From contig NZ_JACHJQ010000002.1 of NCBI RefSeq assembly GCF_014203735.1, positions 682,001-746,000 on the forward strand: 64,000 nt of DNA, written 5' to 3'. The first letter of the stretch is position 1, and every line of letters begins with the position of its first letter. This stretch comes from Actinophytocola algeriensis. Its GTDB lineage: Bacteria > Actinomycetota > Actinomycetes > Mycobacteriales > Pseudonocardiaceae. The translations under genes were made by a program, and so were the position numbers. This document shows positions 17,067 through 26,852 of this stretch, piece after piece. Under the pieces are notes generated by a model. The model saw only the letters and a list, made by a program, of their open reading frames with translations. It searched no databases and had not been told where the DNA came from.

Positions 17067-18425
17067 TCACAGAGAAGCGATCAACCGCTCCACACGCTCG
17101 TCCACCGCACGGAACGGGTCCTTGCACAGCACCGTCCGCTGTGCCTGGTCGTTCAGCTTGAGGTGCACCCAGTCCACCGTGAAGTCGCGGCCGGCCTGTT
17201 GAGCGGCGGCGATGAAGTCGCCGCGTAGCTTCGCCCGGGTGGTCTGTGGCGGGGTGTCCTTGGCGGCCTCGATCTCGCCGTCATCGGTCACGCGCGCCAC
17301 GAGGTCCTTGCGCTGCAACAGGTCGAAGATGCCGCGGCCACGGCGGATGTCGTGGTACGCCAGGTCGAGTTGGGCGATGCGCGGGGAGGACAGCTCCATG
17401 CCGTGCTTGGCCTGGTAGCGCTCGACCAGCCGGTGTTTGATGGCCCAGTCGATCTCGCGGTCGATGCGGGACAGGTCCTGGGCCTCGACCGCGTCGAGGG
17501 TGCGGCCCCACAGTTCGATGACGCGGTCGGCTATCGGGTCCGGGCCGCGCTTCTCGACGTGCTCCTTCGCGCGGGAGAAGTACTCGCGCTGGATGTCCAG
17601 GGCCGATGCCTCGCGGCCGCCTGCCAGGCGGACCAGGCGGCGACCGGTGAGGTCGTGGCTGATCTCGCGGATGGCGCGGATCGGGTTGTCCAGGCTGAAG
17701 TCCCGGAACTGGACGCCGTCCTCGATCATCTCCAGGACCAGGTTCGCGCTGCCGACCTTCAGCAGCGTGGTGGCCTCGGCCATGTTCGAGTCGCCCACGA
17801 TGACGTGGAGCCTGCGGTAGCGCTCGGCGTCCGCGTGGGGTTCGTCACGGGTGTTGATGATCGGGCGGGACCTCGTCGTCGCCGAGGACACGCCTTCCCA
17901 GATGTGTTCCGCGCGCTGCGACAGGCAGTACACGGCGCCACGCGGGGTCTGCAGGACCTTGCCCGCGCCGCAGATCAGCTGGCGCGTGACCAGGAACGGC
18001 AGGAGCACGTCCGCGATCCGCGAGAACTCACCCGCGCGGGTGACCAGATAGTTCTCGTGGCAGCCGTACGAGTTGCCCGCCGAGTCGGTGTTGTTCTTGA
18101 ACAGGAAGATGTCGCCGCCGATGCCCTCGTCCGCCAGCCGCCGCTCGGCGTCGACGAGCAGGTCCTCGAGGATCCGCTCACCCGCCTTGTCGTGCGTGAC
18201 CAGCTGTACCAGGTCGTCGCACTCCGCGGTGGCGTACTCGGGGTGCGAGCCGACATCGAGGTAGAGACGCGAGCCGTTGCGCAGGAACACGTTCGAGGAA
18301 CGTCCCCAGGACACCACTCGCCGAAACAGGTACCGCGCGACCTCATCCGGGCTCAGCCTGCGCTGTCCGTGGAAGGTACAGGTCACGCCGAACTCGGTTT
18401 CGATGCCGAAGATCCGCCGCTGCAT
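17067..18425 (-). CDS. pafA: Proteasome accessory factor PafA (Pup ligase)
   Basis: A 452-aa glutamine-synthetase-like ligase. It phosphorylates the C-terminal Glu of Pup and joins it to lysines of target proteins, marking them for Mpa and the proteasome. The start [14 protein letters not shown] carries the ATP/Mg-binding glutamates, and the catalytic aspartate is Asp57 in [16 protein letters not shown]. Later blocks [11 protein letters not shown] and [20 protein letters not shown] are shared with Dop. Length matches the family. It is the last gene of the proteasome locus. A TAGGCT hexamer ends 6 nt before the ATG, so it may also have its own promoter. Confidence 0.96.
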   Translation of the reverse strand: MQRRIFGIETEFGVTCTFHGQRRLSPDEVARYLFRRVVSWGRSSNVFLRNGSRLYLDVGSHPEYATAECDDLVQLVTHDKAGERILEDLLVDAERRLADEGIGGDIFLFKNNTDSAGNSYGCHENYLVTRAGEFSRIADVLLPFLVTRQLICGAGKVLQTPRGAVYCLSQRAEHIWEGVSSATTRSRPIINTRDEPHADAERYRRLHVIVGDSNMAEATTLLKVGSANLVLEMIEDGVQFRDFSLDNPIRAIREISHDLTGRRLVRLAGGREASALDIQREYFSRAKEHVEKRGPDPIADRVIELWGRTLDAVEAQDLSRIDREIDWAIKHRLVERYQAKHGMELSSPRIAQLDLAYHDIRRGRGIFDLLQRKDLVARVTDDGEIEAAKDTPPQTTRAKLRGDFIAAAQQAGRDFTVDWVHLKLNDQAQRTVLCKDPFRAVDERVERLIASL

Positions 18426-18431
18426 CCCTTC

Positions 18432-18466
18432 AGCCTAGGCGCTTCCCGGCCGGAGATCTCCTGGCC
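18432..18466 (-). promoter_or_regulatory. Putative pafA promoter with palindrome at the -35 position
   Basis: Minus-strand TAGGCT (18432-18437) ends 6 nt before the pafA ATG. The perfect 10-bp palindrome GGAGATCTCC (18452-18461), flanked by GGCC on both sides, is centred where a -35 element would lie. It may be an operator; no regulator can be named. Confidence 0.4.
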
Positions 18467-18506
18467 GCTCCGAGGTGAGATGAACGCGTCATCGAATAAC
18501 TCCTCA

Positions 18507-19262
18507 TCAGGCCTCGTCGGATCCGGTCGGCTCCGACTCGGTGGGTTCTTCCGGCTGCTCCGCCGACTCGGATGATTCGGACGGCAGCAGGGCGGTGAGC
18601 GCGGCACCCTCGATGCGGCGGAACGCCCGCTTGGGGCGGCCCCGGTCGAGGACCGCGACCTCGAGCTTGCCGATGCCGTTGTCGCCGTTGGTGACCCCGG
18701 CGGACAGCGCCGCGACCGCGAACGCGAGCGCGGCCTCCAACGACATGTCCTCCTCGTAGGTCTCCTTCATCTTGTTCGAGATCGGCTCCGTCTGACCGCC
18801 CATGACCAGGTACGACGGCTCGTCCACGATCGAACCGTCGTAGGTCAGGCGGTACAGCTGGTCGCCTGCCGCGGTCGCCCCGACCTCGGCAACGCACAGC
18901 TCCACCTCGAACGGCTTGAGCTGGTCGGAGAACACCGAGGCCAGGGTCTGGGCGTACACGTTGGCGAGCTGGCGCGCCGACACGTCCCGCGGGTCGTTCG
19001 CGAGGCCCCACAGGTCGACGTGGCGGATGCCACCCCTGCGCAGGCCGTCGTACTCGCTGTAGCGGCCGGTGGCGGCGAAGCCGATCCGGTCGTAGATCTC
19101 GGAGACCTTGTGCAGCGTCGCCGACGGATTCTCGGCGACGAACAGCACGCCGCCCGAGTACTTGAGCGCCACCACACTGCGGCCCCGGGCGATGCCCTTG
19201 CGGGCATACTCCGAGCGGTCCCGCATCAACTGCTCGGGTGAGGCGTACAGCGGCATCGTCAC
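18507..19262 (-). CDS. prcA: Proteasome alpha subunit PrcA
   Basis: A 251-aa subunit of the outer rings of the 20S core, which gate the chamber and bind Mpa. It begins [20 protein letters not shown] with the alpha-type N-terminal gate and helix H0, then [20 protein letters not shown]. It has no catalytic Thr, as expected. The acidic Ser/Glu/Pro-rich tail (from about 225) is typical of actinobacterial PrcA. GTG 19262 has GAGGAG upstream; ATG 19256 is possible. prcB lies 40 nt upstream. Confidence 0.96.
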   Translation of the reverse strand: MTMPLYASPEQLMRDRSEYARKGIARGRSVVALKYSGGVLFVAENPSATLHKVSEIYDRIGFAATGRYSEYDGLRRGGIRHVDLWGLANDPRDVSARQLANVYAQTLASVFSDQLKPFEVELCVAEVGATAAGDQLYRLTYDGSIVDEPSYLVMGGQTEPISNKMKETYEEDMSLEAALAFAVAALSAGVTNGDNGIGKLEVAVLDRGRPKRAFRRIEGAALTALLPSESSESAEQPEEPTESEPTGSDEA

Positions 19263-19302
19263 GGTGGGGGCTCCTCGTCTCTCTTGTCTCGGGTCGGCCG
19301 CG

Positions 19303-20184
19303 TCAGCCGCGCGGCTGGCTGGTCCGCTCGGCCACGACGGCCTCGGCGACCGCGGCCGCCTCTTCCTCGGGCACCGGGACCGCGCCCTCGGCCGCCGTGA
19401 TGGTCACGATGCTCGGGTAGATCTTGCGTGCCAGGTCGGGGCCGCCGGTCGCCGAGTCGTCGTCGGCGGCGTCGTAGAGCGCCTCGACCGCGTTGTGGAT
19501 CGCGGTGTCCTTGTCGCTGTCCGGGTCCCACAGCTTCTTGAGCGCCGAGCGCGCGAACAGCGAACCGGAACCCACGCCGTGGAAGCCCGCCCGCTCCTCG
19601 TACCGGCCGCCGACCACGTCGAACGACACGATCCGCCCCGCGGTGTCCGGGTCGGGCGCGTCGACGTCGAAGCCGACGAACAGCGGCAGCACGGCGAGGC
19701 CCGCCATGGCGCCGTCGAGGTTGCCGCGGACCAGCGCCGCGAGCTTGTTCGTCTTGCCGTCCAGGGACAGCGGGACGCCCTCGATCTTCTCGTAGTGCGA
19801 CAGCTCCACCTGGTAGACGCGGACCATCTCCAGCGCGAGCCCCGCCGTGCCCGCGATGCCCACCGCGGAGTAGGAGTCGGTCACGACGACCTTGTCCATG
19901 TTGCGGTGGGAGATGAGGTTGCCCGACGTGGCACGCCGGTCACCGGCGATCAGCACGCCGCCCTTGAACGTGATCGCGACGATCGTGGTGCCGTGCGGCG
20001 GCTGCTGGGCCAGGTCCGCCGCGTTCCGCACGCGTACCGGCTCCTCGATGCCCAGGCCGGAGGTCCCCGGCAGCAGGTGCGGAGCCTGCACACGCAGGAA
20101 GTCGATGAACGAGGACGTCTCGGCGGTCATGTAGGCAGCCGGGAGCGCGGCGCCCGGCATGGCGCGGGATGAGGTGTTTTCCAT
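19303..20184 (-). CDS. prcB: Proteasome beta subunit PrcB (catalytic)
   Basis: A 293-aa precursor of the catalytic inner-ring subunit. A propeptide of 65 aa precedes the cleavage site [14 protein letters not shown], which leaves Thr66 as the N-terminal nucleophile. The support residues of the Ntn-hydrolase fold ([12 protein letters not shown], Lys in MDKVVV) follow. The ATG is preceded by AGAAAGAGG. Order pup-prcB-prcA is the usual one. Confidence 0.97.
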   Translation of the reverse strand: MENTSSRAMPGAALPAAYMTAETSSFIDFLRVQAPHLLPGTSGLGIEEPVRVRNAADLAQQPPHGTTIVAITFKGGVLIAGDRRATSGNLISHRNMDKVVVTDSYSAVGIAGTAGLALEMVRVYQVELSHYEKIEGVPLSLDGKTNKLAALVRGNLDGAMAGLAVLPLFVGFDVDAPDPDTAGRIVSFDVVGGRYEERAGFHGVGSGSLFARSALKKLWDPDSDKDTAIHNAVEALYDAADDDSATGGPDLARKIYPSIVTITAAEGAVPVPEEEAAAVAEAVVAERTSQPRG

Positions 20185-20235
20185 GCCTCTTTCTGTCCTG
20201 TCGGCGGGGAGGAGGACGGTGCGGGAACTACCCCG

Positions 20236-20430
20236 CTACTCGCCGCCCTTTTGCACGTACGCGCGGACGAAGTCTTCGGCGTTCTCCTCGAGCACGTCGT
20301 CGATCTCGTCCAGGATGGTGTCGACGTCCTCGCCGAGCTTCTCCCTGCGTTCCTGGCCGGCAGGGGCCGCGCCGTCGACGTCTTCGTCGCCGTCACCGCC
20401 GCCTTGCCGCTGAGTCTGTTCCTGAGCCAT
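20236..20430 (-). CDS. pup: Prokaryotic ubiquitin-like protein Pup (GGE-ending form)
   Basis: A 64-aa disordered protein modifier. It has the acidic/Gln-rich start, the central helix EDVDTILDEIDDVLEENAED that binds the Mpa coiled coil, and the C-terminus FVRAYVQKGGE. M. tuberculosis Pup ends in GGQ and must be deamidated by Dop; this one is encoded with Glu already in place, so it can go straight to PafA. The ATG follows GGGAGG. The gene sits between dop and prcB. Confidence 0.97.
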   Translation of the reverse strand: MAQEQTQRQGGGDGDEDVDGAAPAGQERREKLGEDVDTILDEIDDVLEENAEDFVRAYVQKGGE

Positions 20431-20568
20431 CTCGCCTCCCGGTATCGGGACTGGTTGCCGTCAAGATTACCGACCGGCACTGACATTTTCGCGGACCATC
20501 CGGCTGATGATCAGGTTCGCTGTACGCGAACTGTGCTCGATGGCTCGCTCCGCATGCTCCGCTCCCGG

Positions 20569-22077
20569 CTATTTCCGCGTGGTTCCGGTGAGCGCGTCGA
20601 CCAGTTCCTCCGCGGTCGCGGACGCCTCGATGAGCTCGCCGACGTGCGACTTGGTGCCCCGGAGCGGCTCCAGCGTCGGGATCCGCACCAGCGACTCCCT
20701 GCCGAGATCGAAGATCACCGAGTCCCACGACGCCGCCGCGATCGCGTTCGGGTAGCGCTCGAGGCAGCGGCCGCGGAAGAACGCCCTGGTGTCGTGCGGC
20801 GGCGTGGTGATGGCCGCCTGGACCTCCTCCTCGGTGACGAGCCGCTTCATCGACCCCCGGGTGACGAGCCGGTTGTACAGGCCCTTGGCCAGCCGGACGT
20901 CGGAATACTGCAGGTCGACGAGGTGCAGGCGGGGCGAGTTCCAGTTGAGGCCGTCGCGGGCGCGGAAGCCCTCGAGCAGCCGGAGCTTGGCCGGCCAGTC
21001 GAGCCGGTCGGCGCACTCCATGGGGTCGCGGCCGAGCGCGTCGAGGATGTCGCCCCACGTCTGCAGGACGTTCATCGACACCTCGTCCTGCTCGGTGCGC
21101 TCGATGTTCTGCGTGATCATCTCGTGGTAGGCGGCCTGGATGTCGAGACCCGTGAACTTGCGCCCGTTGGCCAGTTCGACGGTCGCCTTCAACGTGGGAT
21201 CGTGACTCAGCGTGTGCACCGCGCGGACCGGGTCCGCGAGCTTCAAAGCGTCGAAACGGACTCCAGCCTCGATCAAGTCGAGCACCAGCGCCGTTGTACC
21301 GACCTTCAAGTACGTGGACGTTTCGGCCAGGTTCGCGTCGCCGATGATGACGTGCAGACGGCGGTACTTGTCCGCGTCGGCGTGCGGCTCGTCGCGCGTG
21401 TTGATGATGCCGCGCTTCAGCGTGGTCTCCAGGCCGACCTCGACCTCGATGTAGTCGGCGCGCTGGGAAAGCTGGAAGCCGGCCTCCTCCCCCGCCGCGC
21501 CGACGCCGACGCGGCCCGACCCGACCACGACCTGCCGCGAGGCGAAGAACGGCGTGAGGCCCGCGATGACGGCCGTGAACGGGGTGTTGCGGGCCATCAG
21601 GTAGTTCTCGTGGGTGCCGTAGCTCGCGCCCTTGCCGTCCACGTTGTTCTTGTACAGCTGCAGCCGCGGCTGGCCGGGCACGGTGGCGGCCCGCATGGCC
21701 GCCTCCTCCATGACCCGTTCGCCCGCCTTGTCCCAGATGACGGCGTCGCGGGCGTTGGTGACCTCGGGCGCGGAGTACTCCGGGTGCGCGTGGTCGACGT
21801 AGAGGCGGGCGCCGTTGGTGAGGATGACGTTGGCCGCGCCGAGGTCCTCGACCTCGGGGTCGGTCGGCGGCATGCCGGGTGCGCCGAGGTCGAAGCCCCT
21901 GGCGTCACGCAAGGGGGACTCGACCTCGTAGTCCCAGCGGGCCCGGCGGGCGCGGGGGATGTCCGCGGCGGCCGCGTAGGCGAGTACGACCTGGGTGGAG
22001 GTCAGTACCGGGTTGGCGGCGGCATCCCCTGGCACGGCGATGCCGTATTCGACCTCGGTACCCATGATCCTGCGCAT
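20569..22077 (-). CDS. dop: Dop, Pup deamidase/depupylase
   Basis: A 502-aa PafA paralogue with the family fold: [20 protein letters not shown] at the start, catalytic Asp95 in [34 protein letters not shown] near the middle. The inserted stretch between about 40 and 80 is the Dop loop absent from PafA. Because Pup here ends in Glu, the main job should be removing Pup from substrates rather than deamidation. A TAGGCT hexamer ends 6 nt before the ATG, suggesting a separate leaderless transcript that begins just after the lipoprotein gene. A gap of 138 nt follows before pup. Confidence 0.95.
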   Translation of the reverse strand: MRRIMGTEVEYGIAVPGDAAANPVLTSTQVVLAYAAAADIPRARRARWDYEVESPLRDARGFDLGAPGMPPTDPEVEDLGAANVILTNGARLYVDHAHPEYSAPEVTNARDAVIWDKAGERVMEEAAMRAATVPGQPRLQLYKNNVDGKGASYGTHENYLMARNTPFTAVIAGLTPFFASRQVVVGSGRVGVGAAGEEAGFQLSQRADYIEVEVGLETTLKRGIINTRDEPHADADKYRRLHVIIGDANLAETSTYLKVGTTALVLDLIEAGVRFDALKLADPVRAVHTLSHDPTLKATVELANGRKFTGLDIQAAYHEMITQNIERTEQDEVSMNVLQTWGDILDALGRDPMECADRLDWPAKLRLLEGFRARDGLNWNSPRLHLVDLQYSDVRLAKGLYNRLVTRGSMKRLVTEEEVQAAITTPPHDTRAFFRGRCLERYPNAIAAASWDSVIFDLGRESLVRIPTLEPLRGTKSHVGELIEASATAEELVDALTGTTRK

Positions 22078-22083
22078 GTCACC

Positions 22084-22089
22084 AGCCTA
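22084..22089 (-). promoter_or_regulatory. -10-like hexamer TAGGCT for dop
   Basis: Minus-strand TAGGCT, then 6 nt, then the dop ATG. It lies in the 23-nt space after the lipoprotein stop. The same hexamer and spacing occur at pafA. Confidence 0.4.
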
Positions 22090-22100
22090 CGGGGACGTAC

Positions 22101-23024
22101 TCACTCCGCGTCGACAGCCACGCATTCGGTGCGGCCGCTGGTGAGGTGGAACCGCACGCCGTCAGGCCTGTCGGGCCGGTCCGGCTGGGCCCAGAAGCTG
22201 ATGTGGACCGTGAACGTCGTTCCGCTCGCGCGCGACCGCAGCTCCAGGTCGACCTCCCGATGACCCCTGCTGTCGACGCCCTCCTCGCGTGTGACGACCT
22301 CCCAGACCGGCACGGCGTCGACGAGCCGGTCGGCGGTCGGGCCGAGGTCGTCGTCGCTGGTCGCCTCCGCGAGGACCACGTCGTACTGGGACCACCTGGC
22401 GCCACTGCGCTCACCCGCGGCACAGCCCGAGTACGTGCGCGGCTCCTCCTCCGCGACGTACCTGCCCTCCTTCGGGCGAAGCCGCAGGTCACGAGTGATG
22501 CCGGCGAGTGTCTCCTCGACCTCGTCGAGCATCTCGCCGAGCCGTTCGCCCTGCGTGCCGGTCGGCTCCGGCACCGACACGGCGGGCAGGTCCATCTCGG
22601 CGCGCCGGTAGCCGGTGCAGTCCTTCTCCACCATCATCCGCGCGGTGCCGTCCCGCACGACGACGTCGACGGTCTCGCCGAACTGGTGGTGGTTGACCAT
22701 GACGAGCGTGCCGTCCTCGGCGCGTTCCGGCTGCCAGCCGAGCTTCGCCCCGGCCGCCCGCACGGCCTCCGGCGACCCGTCGAAACGTGCCTCCAGGCGC
22801 CAGCGGTGGTCGTCCGGCGGGTCGGCGAGCGGGTCGGTGTTGCACGTCTCACCCGTGAACGTCGCGTCCACGTCCGGGTCGACGGCCGTCAGCAGCGCCA
22901 GAACGCCCTGCTGGACGTGCTCCGGCACGTCGATCGGCTTCTCTTCCTCGGTACAACCCGCGAGTGCTGTGACCGCGAGCATCGCCATGACCAGTGATTT
23001 CCCCCTGCGCACCGGGGGATCCAA
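22101..23024 (-). CDS. Predicted lipoprotein inside the proteasome locus
   Basis: A 307-aa secreted lipoprotein. The signal peptide VRRGKSLVMAMLAVTALAGC ends in a lipobox with Cys as the lipid-anchored residue; the mature chain begins TEEEKPIDVPEHVQQG. I see no known domain. Several Cys (ETCNTDP, EKDCTGYR, SGCAAGE) could form disulfides outside the cell. The ATG follows the AKR stop directly, so it is coupled to that gene; GTG 23012 is an alternative start. It has no obvious link to cytoplasmic proteolysis. Confidence 0.7.
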   Translation of the reverse strand: MDPPVRRGKSLVMAMLAVTALAGCTEEEKPIDVPEHVQQGVLALLTAVDPDVDATFTGETCNTDPLADPPDDHRWRLEARFDGSPEAVRAAGAKLGWQPERAEDGTLVMVNHHQFGETVDVVVRDGTARMMVEKDCTGYRRAEMDLPAVSVPEPTGTQGERLGEMLDEVEETLAGITRDLRLRPKEGRYVAEEEPRTYSGCAAGERSGARWSQYDVVLAEATSDDDLGPTADRLVDAVPVWEVVTREEGVDSRGHREVDLELRSRASGTTFTVHISFWAQPDRPDRPDGVRFHLTSGRTECVAVDAE

Positions 23025-23924
23025 TCACGCCCAGGCGAGATCCGAGCGGTGTTTCCAGTAGTCGGCGGGCGCCTCGGCGAGCTCGGGCAGCGCCGCGTGC
23101 GGCACCGACTCCGCCGCGAGGTTGCTCGCGAGCTGGTGGGTGCCCGCCGCGCCGGACAACACGGTGTCGGCCCACGGCTGTGCCAGCACGGCGGCCAGTG
23201 CGACCGCGTCCGGGCCCACGTCCAGGGACTTCGCCAGCGCGGCCACCGGTTCCGGCGGTTCGACCGCGAGCCTGCCGTTGGCCAGCGCCTCCTTGACGAG
23301 CACGTGCGCGCCCGCGGCGTGCGCCTCGGCGAGGGCGGGGCCCGCGGAGGGCTCCAGGAGGTTCCAGGTCGACTGTACCGCGGTGAAGACGGGCTTCCCG
23401 TGGCGTTCCAGCGCCAGCGCCCTGCGCACCACGGACGCCTGCTCGGGGCCGGACGTCGAGAAGCCGACCCGCACCGGCAAGGCCGCCAGCGCGTCCTGCA
23501 GCGCCAGGTCGTCGAACAGCGGGCTGTCCGGGGTCAGCGAGTGCACCTGGTACAGCGCGAGCCGGTCGCCGAGCAGGGCGGTGCTCTCCGTCCACTGCGT
23601 GCGGAACCGGTCGAGCGTGTGGGACTTCTCCTCGTGCACGGCCGCGTCGAGCCGCCAGCCACCCACGTAGGCGTAGCCCCACTTGCTGGACACCGTCACA
23701 CCGGACGGCGCCCTGGAGTCCAGCCAGCCCGCCAGGAACTCCTCAGCCAGCCCGTAGGAGCGGGCCACGTCCACCCAGCGGACACCGGCGGCGTACGCGG
23801 CGTCCAGCACCGCCCACGACGCGTCCCGCATGGCCGCCACAGAACGAGAAGGCGGCAGCTCGGACCGGCCGACGTTGATGTACGCCGGCCGGCCGAGTGC
23901 CGCCAATCCCAGTCCGAGCCGCAC
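23025..23924 (-). CDS. Aldo/keto reductase downstream of mpa
   Basis: A 299-aa NADPH-type oxidoreductase of the AKR (TIM barrel) superfamily. Catalytic residues are visible in order: Asp in RWVDVARSYG with Tyr four residues later, Lys in VSSKWGYAY, and His in LYQVHSLTPD. The N-terminus (MRLGLGLAALGRPAYINVGR) resembles the AKR group that acts on small sugars or aldehydes. GTG 23924 begins immediately after the mpa stop and the lipoprotein follows directly, so all three share a transcript. Substrate unknown. Confidence 0.85.
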   Translation of the reverse strand: MRLGLGLAALGRPAYINVGRSELPPSRSVAAMRDASWAVLDAAYAAGVRWVDVARSYGLAEEFLAGWLDSRAPSGVTVSSKWGYAYVGGWRLDAAVHEEKSHTLDRFRTQWTESTALLGDRLALYQVHSLTPDSPLFDDLALQDALAALPVRVGFSTSGPEQASVVRRALALERHGKPVFTAVQSTWNLLEPSAGPALAEAHAAGAHVLVKEALANGRLAVEPPEPVAALAKSLDVGPDAVALAAVLAQPWADTVLSGAAGTHQLASNLAAESVPHAALPELAEAPADYWKHRSDLAWA

Positions 23925-25739
23925 CTACAGGTACTGCCCCGTGTTCGTCGCCGTGTCGATCGCCCGACCCGACTCCTGGTTCTTCCCCGTGACGAGGGTG
24001 CGGATGTACACGATCCGCTCCCCCTTCTTGCCGGAGATACGCGCCCAGTCGTCCGGGTTCGTGGTGTTCGGCAGGTCCTCGTTCTCCGCGAACTCGTCAA
24101 CGATCGCGTCCAGCAGGTGCTGCACGCGCAGGCCGGGCTGCTTGGTCTCCAGCACCGACTTGATCGCCGCCTTCTTCGCCCGGTCCACGATGTTCTGGAT
24201 CATCGCGCCCGAGTTGAAGTCACGGAAGTACAGGACCTCCTTGTCCCCGTTGGCGTACGTGACCTCGAGGAACCGGTTCTCCTCCGTCTCCTCGTACATG
24301 CGCTCGACGGTGTGCTGGATCATCGCGTCGATCGTGGCCTTCGGGTCCCCGCCGAACTCGGCGAGGTCCTCGGCGTGGATCGGCAGGTTCCGCGTCAGGT
24401 ACTTCGTGAAGATGTCCCGCGCGGCTTCCGCGTCCGGCCGCTCGATCTTGATCTTGACGTCCAGCCGGCCTGGCCGCAGGATCGCCGGGTCGATCATGTC
24501 CTCGCGGTTGGAGGCACCGATCACGATGACGTTCTCGAGGCCCTCGACACCGTCGATCTCGCTGAGCAGCTGCGGCACGATCGTGGTCTCGACGTCCGAG
24601 GAGACACCGCTGCCGCGGGTCCGGAAGATCGAGTCCATCTCGTCGAAGAACACGATGACCGGTGTGCCCTCCGATGCCTTCTCCCGCGCCCGCTGGAAGA
24701 TCAGGCGGATGTGCCGCTCGGTCTCACCGACGAACTTGTTGAGCAGCTCAGGGCCCTTGATGTTGAGGAAGTACGACTTGGCCTCGTGCGCCTTGCCGTC
24801 ACCCCGCGCCGCCGCCACCTGCTTGGCCAGCGAGTTCGCCACCGCCTTCGCGATGAGCGTCTTGCCGCAGCCGGGCGGACCGTAGAGCAGGACGCCCTTC
24901 GGCGGCCGCAGCTCGTACTCGCGGAACAGGTCCGCGTGCAGGAACGGCAGCTCCACCGCGTCGCGGATCTGTTCGATCTGCCGGAACAGGCCACCGATGT
25001 CCTCGTAGCGGACGTCCGGCACCTCCTCCAGCACCAGGTCCTCGACCTCGGCCTTCGGCACCCGCTCGTAGGCGTAGCCCGACTTCGAGTCCACCAGCAG
25101 CGAGTCACCCGGCTTCAGGGGGGCGTCCCGCAACGGGTCGGCGAGCCAGACCACGCGCTCCTCGTCGGCGTGCCCGACCACGAGCGCGCGCATCGGCGGC
25201 GAGTCGTCCGCCTCCGCGAGCAGTTCCCGCAGTGTGGACACCTCGCCGATGCGCTCGAACGAGCCTGCCTCGACGATGGTGAGCGCCTCGTTCAGCCGCA
25301 CGGACTGCCCTCGGCGCAGGTCACCCACCTCGACCGCGGGTGAGCAGGCCACCCGCATCTTCCGGCCTGCCGTGAACACGTCCACGGTGCCGTCCTCGTG
25401 TCCCTGCAGGAACACGCCATAGCCGCTGGGCGGCTGCGCGAGGCGGTCGACCTCCTCCCGGAGCGCGAGGAGCTGACTCCTCGCCTCCCGTAGGGTCTCG
25501 ACCAGCTTGGAGTTACGCTCAGTCAACTGGCTGACCCGCTCCGACGCCTCGGCGAGCCGCTGCTCAAGCAGGCGGGCATGCCGAGGCGAGTCCGTCAGTT
25601 TCCGGCGCAGCAGCGCTACTTCCTCTTCGAGGAACCGGATCTGGGCAGCTTCCGACGGTTCGTGCCCAGAAGCCGCCTCCGGTCCAGCGCCGTGCTCGTC
25701 AGCCTCCTCTGGCCGACCACCGGGACGATCGTGCTGCAT
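23925..25739 (-). CDS. mpa: Proteasomal ATPase Mpa/ARC
   Basis: A 604-aa AAA+ ring ATPase that recognises pupylated proteins, unfolds them and threads them into the 20S core. Domains: N-terminal coiled coil (about 30-105), two OB folds, then the AAA domain with Walker A GPPGCGKT, Walker [13 protein letters not shown] and the arginine-finger region RPGRLDVKI. It ends in GQYL, the tail that docks into the PrcA ring. ATG 25739 is chosen over an upstream frame because GGAGGAGG lies 7 nt before it. It heads the proteasome locus. Confidence 0.97.
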   Translation of the reverse strand: MQHDRPGGRPEEADEHGAGPEAASGHEPSEAAQIRFLEEEVALLRRKLTDSPRHARLLEQRLAEASERVSQLTERNSKLVETLREARSQLLALREEVDRLAQPPSGYGVFLQGHEDGTVDVFTAGRKMRVACSPAVEVGDLRRGQSVRLNEALTIVEAGSFERIGEVSTLRELLAEADDSPPMRALVVGHADEERVVWLADPLRDAPLKPGDSLLVDSKSGYAYERVPKAEVEDLVLEEVPDVRYEDIGGLFRQIEQIRDAVELPFLHADLFREYELRPPKGVLLYGPPGCGKTLIAKAVANSLAKQVAAARGDGKAHEAKSYFLNIKGPELLNKFVGETERHIRLIFQRAREKASEGTPVIVFFDEMDSIFRTRGSGVSSDVETTIVPQLLSEIDGVEGLENVIVIGASNREDMIDPAILRPGRLDVKIKIERPDAEAARDIFTKYLTRNLPIHAEDLAEFGGDPKATIDAMIQHTVERMYEETEENRFLEVTYANGDKEVLYFRDFNSGAMIQNIVDRAKKAAIKSVLETKQPGLRVQHLLDAIVDEFAENEDLPNTTNPDDWARISGKKGERIVYIRTLVTGKNQESGRAIDTATNTGQYL

Positions 25740-25994
25740 GTCGGCACCTCCTCCCGAAATTCTTCCTACCCCCACGGTACCGGTGTAGACCGACAAAGTA
25801 AGACCATCCACATCTCGGAACCGTCGCGTAGCACCGTGGAAACGGTCACCGTCGGAAGTGGATTAGGCCATCTCGGCGCATAGCGGCACCACCCACCCGC
25901 TACGGTGCGTCAGGTAGTCGTCCGATGATGGAGCCGTCGGCGGCAACTCGGAGACTTGGCGATGGGGTCGCCACGGAAAAGGGAGATACACGCG

Positions 25995-26690
25995 ATGTCG
26001 CAACCGCCGCAGCAGCCGGGGCAATGGGGCGGGCAGCCCGGGTGGGGACAGCAGCCCGGCCCAGGTCAGCAGCCTGGCGGCTACCCGCAGCAGGGTGGTT
26101 ACCCACAGCAGGGCGGATATCCGCAGCAGGGCGGCTACCCCCAGTCCGGGCCGCAGCCGCAGCAGCAGAACCCGTACGGGCAACAGCCGCAATTCGGACA
26201 GCAGCAGCCCTACGGTCAACAGGGTGGCTACGGTTACCCGCCGCAGAAGAAGAGCCCCATGCCGTGGATCCTCGCCGGTGGCGGCGTGGTCGTGGTGGCC
26301 GTCGTGGTGGTGCTCATCATCGTCCTCACCGGTGGCGGCGGCTCCAGCAGTCCTCAAGAGCTGGCCGACTCGGCCGTCAGCGCGGTGAACGGCGAGGACT
26401 ACGACGCCCTCGCCGACCTGACCTGCGCCGCGAACAAGGAAGACGTCAAGCAGAACGTCGACCCCGGTGAGATCGACCCGGCGCTCAAGGACGTCAAGGT
26501 CGAGTACACCTTGGGTGAGGTGCAGGAAAACGGTGACTCGGCGACCGCCGACGTCTCGATGAAGCTCACCAACCTGCCCGAGGAGTACGCCAGCGCGATG
26601 CCGGAGAGCATCTCCGCGACCTTGAACATGAAGAAGGACGGCGGGGACTGGTGCATCACCGGCCTCGACATGGGCGGCGCGGACGGCTGA
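25995..26690 (+). CDS. Q/P/G/Y-rich single-pass membrane protein (paralogue 1)
   Basis: A 231-aa protein with a low-complexity cytoplasmic N-terminus (MSQPPQQPGQWGGQPGWGQQ and tandem GGYPQQ units, about 1-85), one transmembrane helix (ILAGGGVVVVAVVVVLIIVL) and an outside domain of about 110 aa with DUF4878-like character. The domain has one Cys near the front (ADLTCAANKED) and one near the end (DWCITGLD). ATG 25995 has GGGAG upstream and fits the family start; the frame is open 39 nt further up. It diverges from mpa. Function unknown. Confidence 0.78.
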   Translation: MSQPPQQPGQWGGQPGWGQQPGPGQQPGGYPQQGGYPQQGGYPQQGGYPQSGPQPQQQNPYGQQPQFGQQQPYGQQGGYGYPPQKKSPMPWILAGGGVVVVAVVVVLIIVLTGGGGSSSPQELADSAVSAVNGEDYDALADLTCAANKEDVKQNVDPGEIDPALKDVKVEYTLGEVQENGDSATADVSMKLTNLPEEYASAMPESISATLNMKKDGGDWCITGLDMGGADG

Positions 26691-26706
26691 CGTAACGAAA
26701 TGATCA

Positions 26707-26744
26707 AGCGGCCGTCGTCCGGGCGTGTCCCGGCGGCGGCCGCT
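26707..26744 (+). terminator. Hairpin terminator after paralogue 1
   Basis: A long GC-rich stem: AGCGGCCGTCGTCCGGG (26707-26723) pairs with CCCGGCGGCGGCCGCT (26729-26744) with one bulge and G-U pairs, around a 5-nt loop. Downstream, TGTCTTGGGTCTTG is moderately T-rich. Confidence 0.65.
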
Positions 26745-26852
26745 GTCTTGGGTCTTGCTTACGATGGGCACCGTCGACGGAATTGTCGGGAACGGACGGC
26801 GCGCCGGCTCCGTCTCTAGTGCAGCACGTGCGTGAGGAGTTCGGGGCCGAAG

